A DNA stretch of 64,000 bases from positions 8,804,001-8,868,000 of the forward strand of contig NC_051124.1 in NCBI RefSeq assembly GCF_014839805.1, in the 5' to 3' direction. The position numbers and the translations under genes were made by a program. Positions 1 to 13,223 of this stretch are shown piece by piece. Every line of letters begins with the position of its first letter. Positions within the stretch are counted from its first letter, which is position 1. Under the pieces are notes generated by a model. It was not told the origin of the DNA and made no database searches. It saw only the letters and a list, made by a program, of their open reading frames with translations. Origin of the DNA: Manduca sexta (lineage: Eukaryota; Arthropoda; Insecta; Lepidoptera; Sphingidae).

Positions 1-199
1 CTTTACTCTTGGCATTGTTTGGACTTTAAAGTACTTTTTGGTAGATTTGTTGTACAAGCCAGATTTATTTTCTAAGCACATTGGATATAATTGAAAAAGT
101 TACGGTCGCTTACGGGAAAGATCGCAGCTGGGTTACCCGAAAACTGTAATAAAAATAAACGATTTACCGGGAGATTTATCTCGGCTTTGAAGTCCGATA

Positions 200-513
200 T
201 CTTAGGATGATTAATAGCGCGTGTGCCGTGAGGATGCGTTTCGGCAAACGCTAAATAGATTTGTGGTGAAAGTTTTTTCTGGCTTTATGAGGGAGCGAAG
301 GTCTTTGCCTCTCGGTAGCGAAGTGGCGCTCAAGAACGAAAAGGATGGAACTGGTAAGGGTTTGGTGGTGAACTCGGTTATATGTGGTGTGGTGGATGAA
401 CTGGCTAGCGCGAGGAGCAGGCGAGGGTCGTGGGTGCGTCACGCAGTCATGGGGGTGCTTCGCTGGAAAGACCTGACAGGGGTCCGGACAAGCACGCCTA
501 CCGAGCAGAAAGA
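200..513 (+). other. candidate exon or GC-rich conserved segment, unrecognised
   Basis: This segment is clearly richer in G and C than the AT-rich DNA around it. A reading frame is open from just after a TAG at 215-217 and stays open past 513, where GAAAGAG|GTAAAT resembles a 5' splice site. The first in-frame ATG is near 287. The upstream candidate acceptor (TTAATAG, about 217) has no pyrimidine tract, so an internal exon is poorly supported; a first exon or 5' UTR is equally possible. The predicted peptide is rich in Arg, Gly and Val and matches no family I know. Chance opening in GC-rich DNA is a real alternative. Confidence 0.2.
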
Positions 514-610
514 GGTAAATGCGTGTTTATTATTGAAGCTTGCGTCATTGATGATTGTGCTTGTTAGACGGCTTGTAGCCACTAACATTGCGGTTTGTGA
601 TTGTTTTTAA

Positions 611-1880
611 ACGTTTAATGTCTAATAACTGCACTGCATACAAATATTACAAACATTTATTGTTCAAATGTTGGAACGAGATCTTTAAGTTTAAGAATCA
701 CGTAACGGTTAGGGAAAATATTCGATTTATTCCTGCATAATAAGAACACGATTACTACCTAAAATGTATTTATCCTGTACGCGGAAAAGGCTAGCACCTA
801 CAAAAGAGACCTGTTTTACATTATTATACATGATTTTATCTGGAAAAATTGTTGCAAGCATGATTTATTTACTACTGTTATTGAACTATAGTCTCATTTT
901 GGTCTTCATTGTTTGTCTATTGGGTCCCAGTATAGATAAAACATTGTTTGTTATTCTGTGCAAGTAATTATCTGACAATTCCAATTCACTTATGTTTCCG
1001 TAATGTATGTTGCGGTTGGTTCGGCGAATTCCATAGGGAATAAATGATTGCAATTAAGTTACATTTTTATTGACTTTATTGTGAGCATCATTGTATTTAT
1101 TTAGGCTTTTGTTTATGTAAATATTATTAGCTGTCTGTGATGAGCTTCCCAAGTTTTAGATTTTTCTTTTGTTTGATATACTTAGTTAATTATATCACTA
1201 TTAGGTAGGTTTGTTATTTTGTTCATTATTTATGAGTATGATGTATTATGCCAACTCCTTCATTGTTAGTTTTAACAATTTTATTTATCGTTCACATAAG
1301 ACACAATACTTATTGCACATTAGTGTGATCACAAAGTATAATTTTTCACTTTTACGTTCAGTCGATTTTTTTTTTGACTGTCCATGCGATATTTGTCAAG
1401 GCCGAATTTAATAATAGCTAATTATCGACAATGTTATTTAAATGTAAGCTCTTTAATGTCTTATATCTTATCTACATTTTATTACTGCGGAAACAGAATT
1501 CTAAAATTCTAGGAAGCATGTACGTGTCTGCGTCAAGTAAAATCTATATCCTTAGATAAAAGTTTTGTAACATCATTACCATAATGTACATTATCTAAAA
1601 GTTAGATATTAGTTGCTCTTATCTAATTATGAAGAAATTGCTTACTTTGAGTATTATGGTTTGTTTTCTTTATTTTTACAATTAAATGCATCTTTCTTAA
1701 TTACTTTAGATGATAGTTTAGCTGTAGTTGTTATGTTGAATGTGTTTGTAATTTAGGGATTATTAATTTGTTCATTATTCCTCTTTACTATTTAGTTGAA
1801 TGTGTCTTCGTAATATTATTTTTATGGTATTATATCACCTCAAGTATGAGGTCGTAAGCCGTTTTTATACGGACGAGGAA
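611..1880. other. AT-rich tract, nothing assigned
   Basis: I see only short AT-driven open frames, runs of T and no repeat that recurs elsewhere in the window. No promoter or RNA gene is recognisable. Confidence 0.6.
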
Positions 1881-1881
1881 A

Positions 1882-2090
1882 TTGATTCCACTGCACCTGA
1901 CAATAAGTGAAAAGGGGTCCAATAGAGTGTCGACTGACAAGAGATGGTTACCCCTCAGTCGACACAATTATGCCGGCCTGTTGGAGCCGGATATATACAG
2001 GCTGATCCCGGAACGCGACTCCTACGTGGGCCAGTATTGGTATGGCGGTCGCTATCCGGCGGATATAAAATATATCCTACCAGGAGAAAA
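1882..2090 (-). repeat. retroelement 3'-tail family F, copy 1
   Basis: This copy matches the RC of 39398-39640 and part of the RC of 58243-58345. Shared blocks include the region around ACAATTATGCCGGCCTGTT and the block GCTGATCCCGGAACGCG. Sense is assigned as minus because the copy at 39398-39640 ends on the plus strand in an A-rich tail after CTTACCATCAGG. The 109-codon open frame beginning at 1882 is made mostly of this repeat and is not a gene. Element class (SINE or truncated LINE 3' end) is unresolved. Confidence 0.7.
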
Positions 2091-5000
2091 ACATAACTGT
2101 TGCTATATTCTACATTGGCCCTTATCTCAGGATGTTTACTTTTTGCAGATTATTCGTATCACATTTAACTCTGTGAAAAACTTGTCAGTTCTGAACCATC
2201 ATCGTATCTGATAAGCTTTATCAACCAAGGTTGGTGTGGACTTTAGCCATTTATTTCCAGAAAATATTTTTATGGACTTCATAAAAATCCGTTTAAAAAA
2301 ATATATTATCATTAATCTGTTTAAGAAATCTGTCATAAACTGACGATTTAAAATAAATTCATAAATATTACATCTTAAACCAATAGAACATCAAGTCATT
2401 GAAGAAATACTAGCTTCTAAAAATATAAGCAATAACGTATAAATACGTCTTGTTTCATTAACGAGGTGTGTTGTCAATTTGTCATAATTCACCAGATATA
2501 ATAGCGGTATTAGTTGAACCCAATGTAAATAATGACGTACGGTTAAGATGATGTTATCATTTCAATCTGCTCAACCTGTTTCTACTTGTGACTCATACAT
2601 TATGCAAACACGTGACGAATAGTGAAAATTTCTCGCGGTCTGGGCCAAGTCCGGACAGTTTCTATGTCATTGATATTGAAACAATCGAGTATTCTTTTAT
2701 TCATGTGCTCATTCTATACGCCCTCTTTTCTTTCTTTGCTTCCTCGTATTCTTTTTTCTTTTATTCCTGGTTAATTTTGCACCGTAATTATGACTACGCA
2801 TTCGAGTCCTGCTAAAATGAATGCATTTAACCTCTTTACTGCTACTAATTTTCCAATTGGACCTTTAATTTTCCCCGAGGGCATTTTACGCCTTTGTGGA
2901 AGTACTTTACCTTGGACTCCCAACTTAATTTAGCCGTGCCGAGTTATTCTTTTTATGCTCTTATTTCATACCAATGAATGTGATTTGATTTAAGAGTAAA
3001 ATCGAAATGAAAATTGTTTTAACATCTTTTTCAAAGAAATAAGAAATTACTCAGAATTCGATAAAATATAATTGATTGAGCTTGTTCGGGCTTAGTTTGA
3101 TCACGTTCCAAATACAATAATCGATATGTTGGTTATCGCAAATCGATATAATCGATTTAAAATGTATCGTAAATTAATTTACGAGTTTCGATAGCCGGAA
3201 CAGCAATTTTCACGCCGAGGTTTTGCTGCGACTGTGACATTTTTGCGTTAAATAAATTAGACGGTCAGTGATAACCGTTATTTGGCACAAATACGCGACC
3301 ATGGAATTTTGAACTTTATAGTATCTATATTTGCTTAATTGGTGCCACAACAGTAATTGATTTTCATACTTTACTATAAGAATCGATTTTATGATTGACA
3401 CTTATCTCTGGTGTTTTACGACGTTTTATATTTATTGTTATATTAAAAGTAATGTAGAAGTGTTTAATATTAAGTATAAAAGTAGGTGTTACAAGCTGTT
3501 TGTATCAGACATGATAATTGGTCATCCATGACACGAATGTATGTCAATATCGTGAATGTATCGCCAACCAGATTGACCAGTAATGTATTAGCTATATGAT
3601 TATATATGCGATATAGGCATGGAAATGTATCATGGACGTAAGGCATATACTGCTTTATTGTCCTACTTGCAGAGTATAGAGTACGAACCATAATTCTGGA
3701 TTTTATTCCGGTATGGATCAGTAGTAAATTGCGTTTCAAAAAATACACCTGAGATGCACAAGAGTTCAAGAGACTTGTTCCCTATCATATCATGAGAATC
3801 GATGCCTAGGGAACTGTGGTGTACTTGTTGCTTCAATGCCTAACCTTTGAGAAATAAAGCCGTTATTATAATTGAAGATGATTTCACTTTTTTTTTAAAT
3901 ATATTCAAAAATGGAAAGTACGAAAACCGTTGTGTAAATGTTTATCGTGTATACAAATACGCATCGGCCGTTTTATAGCTAACAGTATGACTCAAACGTC
4001 TGTCTAGATGAGGTAATCCTAACAAAATTGTACAAGCTCGCATAATCAAAATAGACTTGTTTATAAATTGTGTATTTACACCTCATGGAGTGATTATAAG
4101 TCCAGTCTCATTAGGGTTTATTGATACAGGACAATATGGATTAATTAACAATACACGCTGAAAACATATTCCTTATCTATTTCCTTGTTTTGTGAACATA
4201 ATTAGTTATGTCTTAAATAGGTTACTGCGTATTTATGTTTTCTACATAAATATTTTTGTGGCAACCCTACGCAGGAAAATAACCCTGGAAATTCTCAGGG
4301 GAGGCGTTCCGAGTCTGAATTTTTGATGCCGCACTGGACGGAACATAGGTCCTCTTGTGAAGATGTAGGACATATGTGTTGGCTAAGTTGAGAAGCGTCA
4401 CGTAGGCATAGGATTGCGTGATGCCGCGCCTTAGGGTTGATAACTTAGCTCATAATATAAGTAAATTAATATTGTTTTCTGCGTTACTAATAATAGATTT
4501 TCTATGTATTTTTTTTTAAATACTATGAATAATAAAAAGGCATTTGATTTGAAATTAACCTTTATAGTTTTTTGAATATATACGTATATTTGACCAATAA
4601 ACACATTACAATAAACATAAATTCCAGACAAATAAAACTAGGGCTAGAATACAATAACATGATAATTCACATATCTACATCAAAATATTTTGGACTTGAA
4701 ATAACAGATGACACACCACTTATCATGGTAATTAATCGATAAGAATATTTACTCTCTTGTGTAAAGAGAGGTGTTAAAAATATTTTCTACGTCTCAATAT
4801 GATGGGGAAATGTAGAGTCGGTTCCCTGTGGATTGGCAGTTGAAGCGGGGCAGCCTAATGAGAAATTACAGCCTTCCCAGAGACTTAATAGGCGAGCGGC
4901 AAGCGGGAAGATTTATTGAATCCGCCGGAAACTTCGCTTCTTAAACGATTTTTCTGAATGTAGTGGTTTAATAGGTCAATCAGGAGAGCTTTGTTGGTAA

Positions 5001-6837
5001 TGGAACGTTCGCGATCAATGTAAACATATCGATTCCCTAGATGTTCGATAGTAGGGAAATTATGCCATTATTTTTAATTTATTTTCAATATTCTAAATTC
5101 AAAATTCGATGATTAAAATACGTGCATTCCTCACTCAAAAAAATATTTATTATTTTTTCTGAAAACTTCTTAAAGCTATTTATGTTTACGAGTGCATTTA
5201 GGCATTTTTTGAACCAAACTGTCCTTATTACATCATGAGTCATAACATTTGTGGAATGTGTGCGGGGTGGGGATCGTAACAAAAATCGCGACGGAGCTTA
5301 GCGTATATCGCGGCGGATATTTCTCACTCCAATTACTTCTGCACAGGATTGCTAGGGTAGTCACTATTTTTTTTTTGTTTTCGCTCCTGAGTATAATTCG
5401 TCCTTTTTGAGTATGGAATGGATTAAATATTTAACGATTTAAAAGGAGTATTGTATTATGTACGTAGTGATTCAAAGGAAAGTTAGTAATTCTAGAACAG
5501 ATGTTATCAAAGCTATCATTAGAAGGTTTCTTAATCTTATCTTGACCATAAAGGAGTAATAATGCAAGTCAATAATTTAGATAACTGGTTTTAAAAATCT
5601 GCGATAGGCAATGACTTTGTCCTTAGCATTGAAAATGTCCATGGTCGACAATGCTATAACATTTAGTGCACCGGCCTCTGGCCATTAAATAATAAATTTT
5701 CCTTTATTAATTTTCCTCTGGGCAGACATGGCGACCCGTTTTGCTCTATTGGTTCAGATATGTCAAACGAGGTCAACGATGTGCCAAAATTGCTGTGTCC
5801 ATGTACTTGTTTCTCTTTATCATGATAATAATTGTAATCGTCTCGTCTCGTTTTTAGATTAGTTTATCTCGGACCATTGAACAATCAATGGTGACGATGC
5901 CTGATAATTTAAATTTATTCATTCAAAGGATGTTGATATGCTGTTCTTGGAATTTCGCTTTCCTGTTGTCTATTTTTAATATTATTATTAGAAATTATAA
6001 AGGAAAGTTAATACTGATTTCATTTGATAAGTAATCAAAACAATTCTGTTTACTTGTTTTTTACGTTATACGATGCGCCACCGCATAGAAAACGCACTTT
6101 CCGAGGGAGTCTTGGGCCACTTATTTAGTGATGGCAAAATAACAGAAACCTTTACACATATCCGAGTAACAACCCACCAGATCTTTAAAACAATTAAATA
6201 CATGGTATGGAAATGCATACTGAATGGACAAAGAACTAATAAATGAAATATATTAACAACAATGCAAAATTCCAAAAAAAAAAAAAAACTACAACGCGCC
6301 ACCCCTAAACATATTACCATAGATGTGACGAGACAGGGCCGACACATTTGAGATGAAATTGTATTAGCACAAGCCGAGATTTTCTCAAGGAAATCCTTTC
6401 GGTACACACTGGCTAGATTCGCTTGCATAATAAAGTGTCCGATAACAGGGATATTAAGGGGAACCTATTTATGAGGAAACTTTTTTGCCAATCTTTTTTC
6501 GGTCTTAGTGGCTCGGCCAATAATTGTACAGGGATGAAGTAAATTGCGCTTTGCGATATTTAATTTTTGTGGATAAATTTAGTTGATAATAAAAGATTAC
6601 AAACAATACCATATTTAGTGTAGGAAAACTATTATGACGTTACTAAAAGCATATATTTTTTCATTTAGTTTGTATCTTCTAAGATATAATGTAATTTCGT
6701 GAGGGTGTGCTTGTCTATGATATAGCCATATGATACAGGTACTATCAGTATATACAACGGTTTGCTACTACATTCTGTGAAAGCCAAATTGTTTTTTTTA
6801 AGTATAAAGCGATTTGCTATTTCACATTGTAGCCGGT
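2091..6837. other. long AT-rich tract with two GC-richer islands
   Basis: No gene is supported. Two islands stand out. At 4255-4440 a plus frame of about 57 codons is open without an ATG near its start. At 4795-4950 all frames I checked are interrupted, so it is more likely non-coding. Near 3120-3170 there are clustered ATCGAT-type palindromes. Long A or T runs occur at 5369-5377 and 6274-6287. Confidence 0.5.
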
Positions 6838-7020
6838 GTAACTACTGGACATAATAAGACTTAACATCTCATGTCTTAGGATGCCGAGCGTAGTAGAATA
6901 CCAAACCATATTTTGTAATTGAAAATGTTGGATGGTATTTCTACTCTATATGGGCGGTCTTATCGCTTACCATCAGCCGAATGGCAATCTCGTCTCGTCA
7001 TTCAAAGCAATAAAAAAAAT
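6838..7020 (+). repeat. short retroelement family C, copy 1
   Basis: The body runs from ACATAATAAGACTTAAC through CGCTTACCATCAGCCGAATG to CTCGTCATTCAAAGCAATAAAAAAAA. The same arrangement occurs at 24811-24919, 34886-35090 (minus), 44836-45022, 60245-60535 and 62673-62865 (minus). The A-rich 3' end indicates retrotransposition. The open frames over it (about 70 codons, with YGRSYRLPS-like peptides) are repeat-derived, not genes. Confidence 0.75.
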
Positions 7021-7358
7021 CAAAGTTCTCTTAATGTTTTTAGTATTCATTTGTGTAATGTTACGTGCTGCTTATGTCATCTCAAAATTTGGGCCACTGT
7101 CCAACTGTTACTCATTAATAAACCTGTTTAAAATAAATGTACGCGCCGTTGCGTGAGTTTAGATTCGATTGTTTGTTTTCAAGATATTTTTTATTTGTAA
7201 AATATCTGTCTTGCTCGTAACCCACATGGCGAATTTCAGTTCTAAAATGTATGGATCAGCTGTCTCTGCTTACCCTATGAGAATACATGCGTAAACTTAT
7301 TTACATTATATAATATCGTTAATAAATCATTTATAATAACTAACTAATCAGATAAATC

Positions 7359-7480
7359 CGTGACCACGAAGGCCGCAGTATTCGAAATGGCGGTAGAAAA
7401 TTATAATATAAAAAACCGTGATAAAATCTGTAAAATAATTTTATTTTAATCATTTAAATCGTCAGAAGTTACATCTAATT
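7359..7480 (+). repeat. fold-back element family E, right-arm fragment
   Basis: The segment contains CCGTGATAAAATCTGTAAAA followed by TTTTATTTTAAT, matching the right arm of the complete fold-back copy at 27261-27436, plus part of its spacer (GTGACCACGAAGGCCGCAG). The left arm is absent, so this is a half copy. Confidence 0.65.
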
Positions 7481-8395
7481 ATTTTTATTGAACCCTACTG
7501 ATATAACTATGATAGAATTTAACCTTCTTAGCGACGAATAATCTATGAAACAAGTTCATAAATCATTATTCCAGTATCCTGTTTTTTAAATCAACTCAAA
7601 GGAAATGATAACATGCACGCATTAATAAATAAAGAAAAGATATACGGCAAGTAAACAGTGAGTTAAAGAAACTGTGTCATAACTACAGATAATAAGCGGA
7701 CACGAACATTCAAATAACTATTACCATAATAATTGCTTTAAGAAAGACATGAAAATTGCATTAAAACAAGGTCATCGCGCGCAATTTAATTTCGGTCACA
7801 GTGTACTAGATTTGAGCAATGTATTAGTACAAAGCTGAGCGATGCTATTTTATTTCTTACATGTTTTAGATTGCGGTTCCATTCACATTAAACTTTGTTA
7901 TGTGGAAAAATAAGTTATAATGTTTAGGGATATTATAGCTATCCGTTTATGAAAGAATTTCTAGAATCTAAACTATGGTGGCAAAGATTTGAGCGTTTAA
8001 ACAAACTAAATCTTCATTTTTCTAATATTTTTATACGTTTATGGCAATTAGTTTTAGATCGTAGACCAAAAATATATTTAGTAAACTGTGGGTTATTGAA
8101 CTTTTCTTCTTTTTGAGAATATGGATGAATATTCTGTACCGTTTACAAGTATTAACCTTGATATGATCATCAAATCGTTGATTAGTATTAATGCTTTCAT
8201 TGAATTAATCCCTACATAATGTCGTGGCATCGATGCGTCGTAAACGTGAATGTCATTTGGTAATCGATAAGCCGATTATGATCGATTATCGACATTGGAA
8301 GTGACCGTTAATTTGCTATCGGAAATAATTTAGATTATTAGACTGCGCATAATATTGTAAAAAACAAACATATATGCTCAGATATGTTCAAATAG

Positions 8396-8510
8396 AAATT
8401 AAACTATTTTTCGGATTTTATCGCGGTTTTAATTATTTTAGTTTTCACTCCACGTTTCAAAGATTTTGCAGCCTTCATGGTCACAGGGGGGACGGGGGGG
8501 GGGACATAAG
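8396..8510 (+). repeat. fold-back element family E, left-arm fragment with G runs
   Basis: TTAAACTATTTTTCGGATTT through TTTTAATTATTTTAG matches the left arm at 27261-27314, followed by spacer sequence (GCAGCCTTCATGGTCACAGG). It ends in runs of six and ten G (8486-8491, 8494-8503), an expansion of the spacer's normal short G run. Confidence 0.7.
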
Positions 8511-8654
8511 AAATCATTATGTTCAAATAGGTCATTTGTAGTAAATTACCAAAAAAGATAACTTTAAAAAATCATGAAAATTTGAATTTCGAATATTTAT
8601 TTGTGTTCATTTTATAGTTGCCTATCCCTCGCTGCGGTTTTGTGCTTATCCCTA

Positions 8655-8702
8655 CCCAATCATGAGACGAAATACACATTGCGAAAAGTGAGTGCACAAA
8701 TT
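8655..8702 (+). repeat. SINE family B fragment
   Basis: ATCATGAGACGAAATACACA and GCGAAAAGTGAGTGCA correspond to the body of the tRNA-derived SINE seen complete at 54708-54960. Only about 45 bp can be matched. Confidence 0.4.
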
Positions 8703-9772
8703 GCCGATTCCTTTGGAGATCTGGGTTTGAGTCTTGAATCACACAACTTCAGAAGTTTGATGTTACAAAACACCGCAATGCACCGCAAAGCTCGGTATGC
8801 ACAGACTAGTTGGCACATTGACAAATATTTTACAGCATTTGTCCCGCGTTGTCAACCCGGTCGGTGACTCCGGTTAGCGCTTGTTCATTTTGTTTTATAG
8901 ACTTGCACGAGATCGGTTTTGAGGCCAAACTTGTACCACAAAACTGAAGCAGTTACGGATGTTACCCGTAAAGCGGGGTTTAACTTTATTTGATGGGTTT
9001 AGATTTCCTCATTATCGTTAATTAGGGCATGAAATATTTTTGGTTTGATTATAAATAAATGTTGCAAGATCCCATTAACTATGATAAATACAGCAATATA
9101 ATCGAGATTGATGTTACATCATAACACTTAATGATTTGATATTCAAAGAAAATGATCTACAAGATTTTAATTACATCGCGTGAGACTTAAAGATATACAT
9201 TAACAACTTGTTATATAAAGTTATTTATCCTGCAGTATCTTCCGTGGTCAGTCATCCGTGAATCAGTTTACGAAAAGGTTAACGCACTAAGGAATAAAAA
9301 CTAAGATAACATTGACATCGTGATGAATGATGGACGGCGTGATTTTACGATGTTTTGCGTCAAATCATCTCTACGAGTTGAAGTTATTGACTCACTATTT
9401 ACAATTAAATGCATGAAACAATAAGCATAATAACACAGTCTTTCTTGGAATCTAAATATCATCCTGATTTAAACCTACAAAAATTACTATCGATATTTCT
9501 ATTACGATCACCATCAACTATTTTATAAAAAAAAAATTGAATATTTTTTTAAAGTTGCTAGTAACTGGTGTGACACATAGTCAACGTCCAGCAGTCGTTA
9601 GTCGAAACAGTAGCAATGTTTTCCCAGCACGCGATATTATCGCGCCAACATGACGTTTTCATTTCAAATTTAGACGGAAAGAATGGTACTGCCCCGGGCA
9701 AGCACAGGGGATTTGATGGATGTCTGGGAGCCTTGTAACTTTCTTCTACGTATCCATACTTTGAATTGGTCT

Positions 9773-10077
9773 CTTATTTACATATTTTAAATTGATCTAC
9801 ATATCGCACTCTTAATAAAATAATGACCCATTCCAAATTTGCCAATTTGTGGGAATCGTCAAACAACCTATTTCTGTTTGCGACCTTTTAGTTTTTTCCG
9901 TTTTTCTTTCATGCTATAGATTTAATTTTTTATCTATCTTTAATAAGCTCATTTTTATAGCAACTTCAAAAAAAGGTAGCAAACAAAAATTAGTTTTCCG
10001 ACGACTGCCACAAATTAACAATTTTGAAATAGGTCATTATTTTATTAAGAGTGCGATATAATCGAGATGTAAATAAG
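9773..10077. mobile_element. 305-bp near-complete palindrome (fold-back MITE-like)
   Basis: The left arm (9773 to about 9885) and right arm (about 9975 to 10077) are inverted copies. Both outer ends read CTTATTTACAT on their inward strands, and both contain CGCACTCTTAATAAAATAAT followed by GACC(C/T)ATT. Weaker complementarity continues into the spacer (TGCTATA against TATAGCA), so nearly the whole element could fold as one hairpin. I found no second copy in the window and no clear target-site duplication. The right end abuts a family B SINE at 10078. The 70-codon open frame inside it is a by-product. Confidence 0.75.
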
Positions 10078-10312
10078 ACTACCTCGGTGGCGTCATTGTA
10101 TTGCGTACGTATAACGGCGGTCTGAAGTGCCGGGTTAAATACCGGGTTGGACAAAAATAATATTGGGTTTTTCTGCGCAATATCAGCTCTGAATCTGGAA
10201 TTAGGGAATTAGTGGCGATAGTCCCGCCCCCTATAATAAAGGACAGAACACCGGCGAAAAATGGGTGTCTTGGTTACACTTCTGTTTACTTCACGGATAA
10301 CTGAAGTGTGTA
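10078..10312 (+). repeat. tRNA-derived SINE family B, copy 1
   Basis: The tRNA-like head starts at CCTCGGTGGCGTCATTGTAT, with a decayed B-box region (CCGGGTTAAATACCGGG). The body follows with TATTGGGTTTTTCTGCGCAA and ATATCAGCTCTGAATCTGGA. It matches copies at 15648, 35937, 47263, 54708 and 59321. Family knowledge: such heads carry an internal RNA polymerase III promoter; this copy looks inactive. Confidence 0.75.
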
Positions 10313-10336
10313 AAAATAAAAATATTTAATATCGCC

Positions 10337-10394
10337 TCTGTATTATATACTGTATCACTGTTGGGCATGGACCACTACTGATAAGGTTTAGAGC
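10337..10394 (-). repeat. SINE family A fragment
   Basis: TGTATTATATACTGTATCAC then TGTTGGGCATGGACCACTAC matches the 3' end of the SINE seen complete at 41429-41767. Confidence 0.55.
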
Positions 10395-12573
10395 TTACTC
10401 CGCCTGACGTCGCTTAACCTATAAATGTATAATATTTAATACATTTAAGTCAGGAACATTTTAAGAAAATAAACACAAAAATACAGTGAGTTTCGTATCG
10501 CAGGTATCGGGAATTGAAGGTAACAAATATTTGTGAACAACCAACGTGAGTATGGTATTAGCTTCACAATCCATGAAAGTTTTTTTTAATACTTAACACA
10601 AACGGCGCGATAAAATTAATACGAGTAACAATCTTGAGCGCTGTCTTTGGATTATATTTGAAACGTGACGGCTTGGAAATTCTCACAACTCGTTTCCGGA
10701 GGAATTTTTGAAACCTAACATTATTAAATTTTTTGCTAAAACACTGACTAAGCATTCCAAATTGACATTGATGGAAAACTATTTTCATAATATATTGAGA
10801 TATCCATCTTATTTTTTCAATTAAGAGGCACTATTTATTTGCGCGTATTGAATTCTATTATAAAGTACTGTCTATAGTTCATGTATCTTTTAATACGACT
10901 CGAAGTTTTTGTTATATTGTTTGTGTATGCCCTTTTCGACAAGGGCGTGTAAATGTCAATAGTAGGTTCACTTGGAGTGTATATAGCTGCAATTATTTAT
11001 TAAGGCATTTTAATAACTCACAATAGATTGTAAAATATTAAAGTATATAAATATTTGTAATACAATTGTACAAAGTTAATAGAATGAGAGAAAATAAAAA
11101 TAAATGTGTTCGTTGAAGTATGTAATGAGATTCTATGAAGTCTAGCGGTTGTTTAAGGACTAAAGAAGACTACTAGTAAATTTATCATAGTTTATTTTAC
11201 CTATTGATGTGTATTTAATATAAAAAACTTTAAACTTTAAAGCTTCTAGAATTAAATCTAATTTAAGATAAAACAACTTTACTTTATTTATATCAGAGTT
11301 CAATTTCAATATTTACGTGACTAACATTCGCGAGCAAGTCAGTCAAAATCGTCCAACAACGAAACAAGCCATGACTAATGGAAGCGTAAGCGTGCTCTAT
11401 TAGTCTGAAAACATTTATTGGTGGTCACGACCGTCGTGTTCGTATGGGATTGTGCATATCGGCATTGAATTGTAAAACGCGGCCATTCGCACTGTTCGTA
11501 CACCACGTGTGGACTACGCTTTACAAATTGAAATATCTTTTGAAATTGAGTCGAGTTTTAGATTCTGTGTGTCGTCGGATCTTTAGTTGGAAACATGTAG
11601 CTTATTTGTTTTTAAACGTACACCGTTTTATACTTTAACAATGTTTTTCCAGTCTTATATTAAGCACAATATGGTACTTTTTCGAATAGTCTCATAGTAA
11701 TCTCCGAAACATTTTACGAAACAGAATAAAATAATCTTTTACAAATTCGAACAAAAATCATTATAACGGTCGCACAAACTTCTCTAAACACCGACCCTCT
11801 CAGGTTTAGAGCGTTCTTATCAAACGTAACAAACTAGAAGCAATACAACGGACTGCTTTGTGACGTCATCGCTTTCTGAGCATTAAACTTTGACGTCCCC
11901 TGATTCTTGTAAAACTTTGATTCTTTGAACTTTAACTGCAATGGGTAATGTGAGTCTTCTTTCTTTATTTATTATTAAAAAAGAATCTTTCTGTTTTAAA
12001 GAATTTAAAGAAATTTTTAGAAAGGATTAATGAAAAAAATTGGACCTAGAGAAGACGTATATCATGTTTTTCAGAGTGTATGCAAACTATAGGTTGCAAT
12101 GTGGGTATTATAAATAGTTTTTTGTCTGTTCTTGCTTTAGAAGGGGCTAGGGTTTTAATAAAAAATATTTTGATATCGTGAAAAGTGAATGAACACCCTC
12201 GAAAGCGGAGCGACATGGTCGTGAATTTACGACCAAACTCCTGGAATACAGATAAAAAGAAAATATTTGACTGGTTATTTTAATATTTACTACAATTATG
12301 CTAAGGAATATGTATTTGGGTATTGTATTTTACAATTTTAAGGAACTGACTATACAACTGTACAAAATATTTTCTCGATGTAATTATTTAGTCTTAAAAA
12401 TAATTCGTAAACAGGTTCTTTTATTGTACAATTAATATGTGTGTATCTACATAATATATAATATGTTAATATCCACACATATAGCATTTCTCATTTGCTA
12501 TATAAACAATAAATGAATTATTCATAATTATCAAGTTTCAAAATCTCATCTTTGGTTTTAATAATCTCAACCT
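10395..12573. other. AT-rich tract, no gene
   Basis: Only short open frames are present. An imperfect inverted repeat, ATATGTGTG (about 12435) against CACACATAT (about 12473), is the only local structure I noted. Confidence 0.5.
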
Positions 12574-12662
12574 TAATTGTAATATAAAAACCGCGATAAT
12601 ATCCGTAAAACAGTTTTATTTTCATGTCTTAAATTCGTGTAAACATAAGAAATTATTTCCCA
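12574..12662 (+). repeat. fold-back element family E, right-arm fragment
   Basis: AAAAACCGCGATAATATCCG then CAGTTTTATTTTCATGTCTT and GTGTAAACATAAGAAATTAT match the right arm and outer end of family E. Confidence 0.65.
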
Positions 12663-13223
12663 ACTTTACCTTATGGTGTAATAATCGAACTAACTGTTCT
12701 AATATTACATACATAGCGTGTCAAATTTCGTGCTAACCTAACGCTCGGGTGCAAACTACCCTGCATATTCAACCAGGGAACGGAAACTATAGAGGCAACC
12801 TTTTCAAATTCACGTATATTTTTTCGTACACTTCACTTCCTGACTTTTCATTGGTTTCTGGAATATTTTATTCGCATCTATTTTACAAATATTTTTAGTT
12901 TTTATTCGTACTTCAGTTTTTAGTTTTCGTTCTACAAATTTTATATGATCTTGGATAGAAAGATAATATCAAGATTAAAACGTAACTAAATCTCATTGTA
13001 TCAAAACAGTTCACGAAGGAGATTTCTATCTGTAGTTAGTAAGCATTCAGGATTCGTTCGTGGAGCCGTTTCCCGTCTTCGTGGATAAACGACACAATCA
13101 TGCCTTTCGTTTGTCAGATATAGATCTTTCTCAAGCTCTGTGAGAAACTAGATTCAGTCGGTCATCGGTCACTGTTTATTGGCTAGCTAAATACTATGTT
13201 TGCATGTTGAAAATTATTTAGTA

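Noticed and set aside
3120..3170. Cluster of ATCGAT palindromes (also near 8255-8300)
   Set aside because: Short, common in AT-rich insect DNA and without larger organisation.
6066..6428. 120-codon minus-strand frame
   Set aside because: It contains a homopolymer-encoded Phe run and no domain or splice support.
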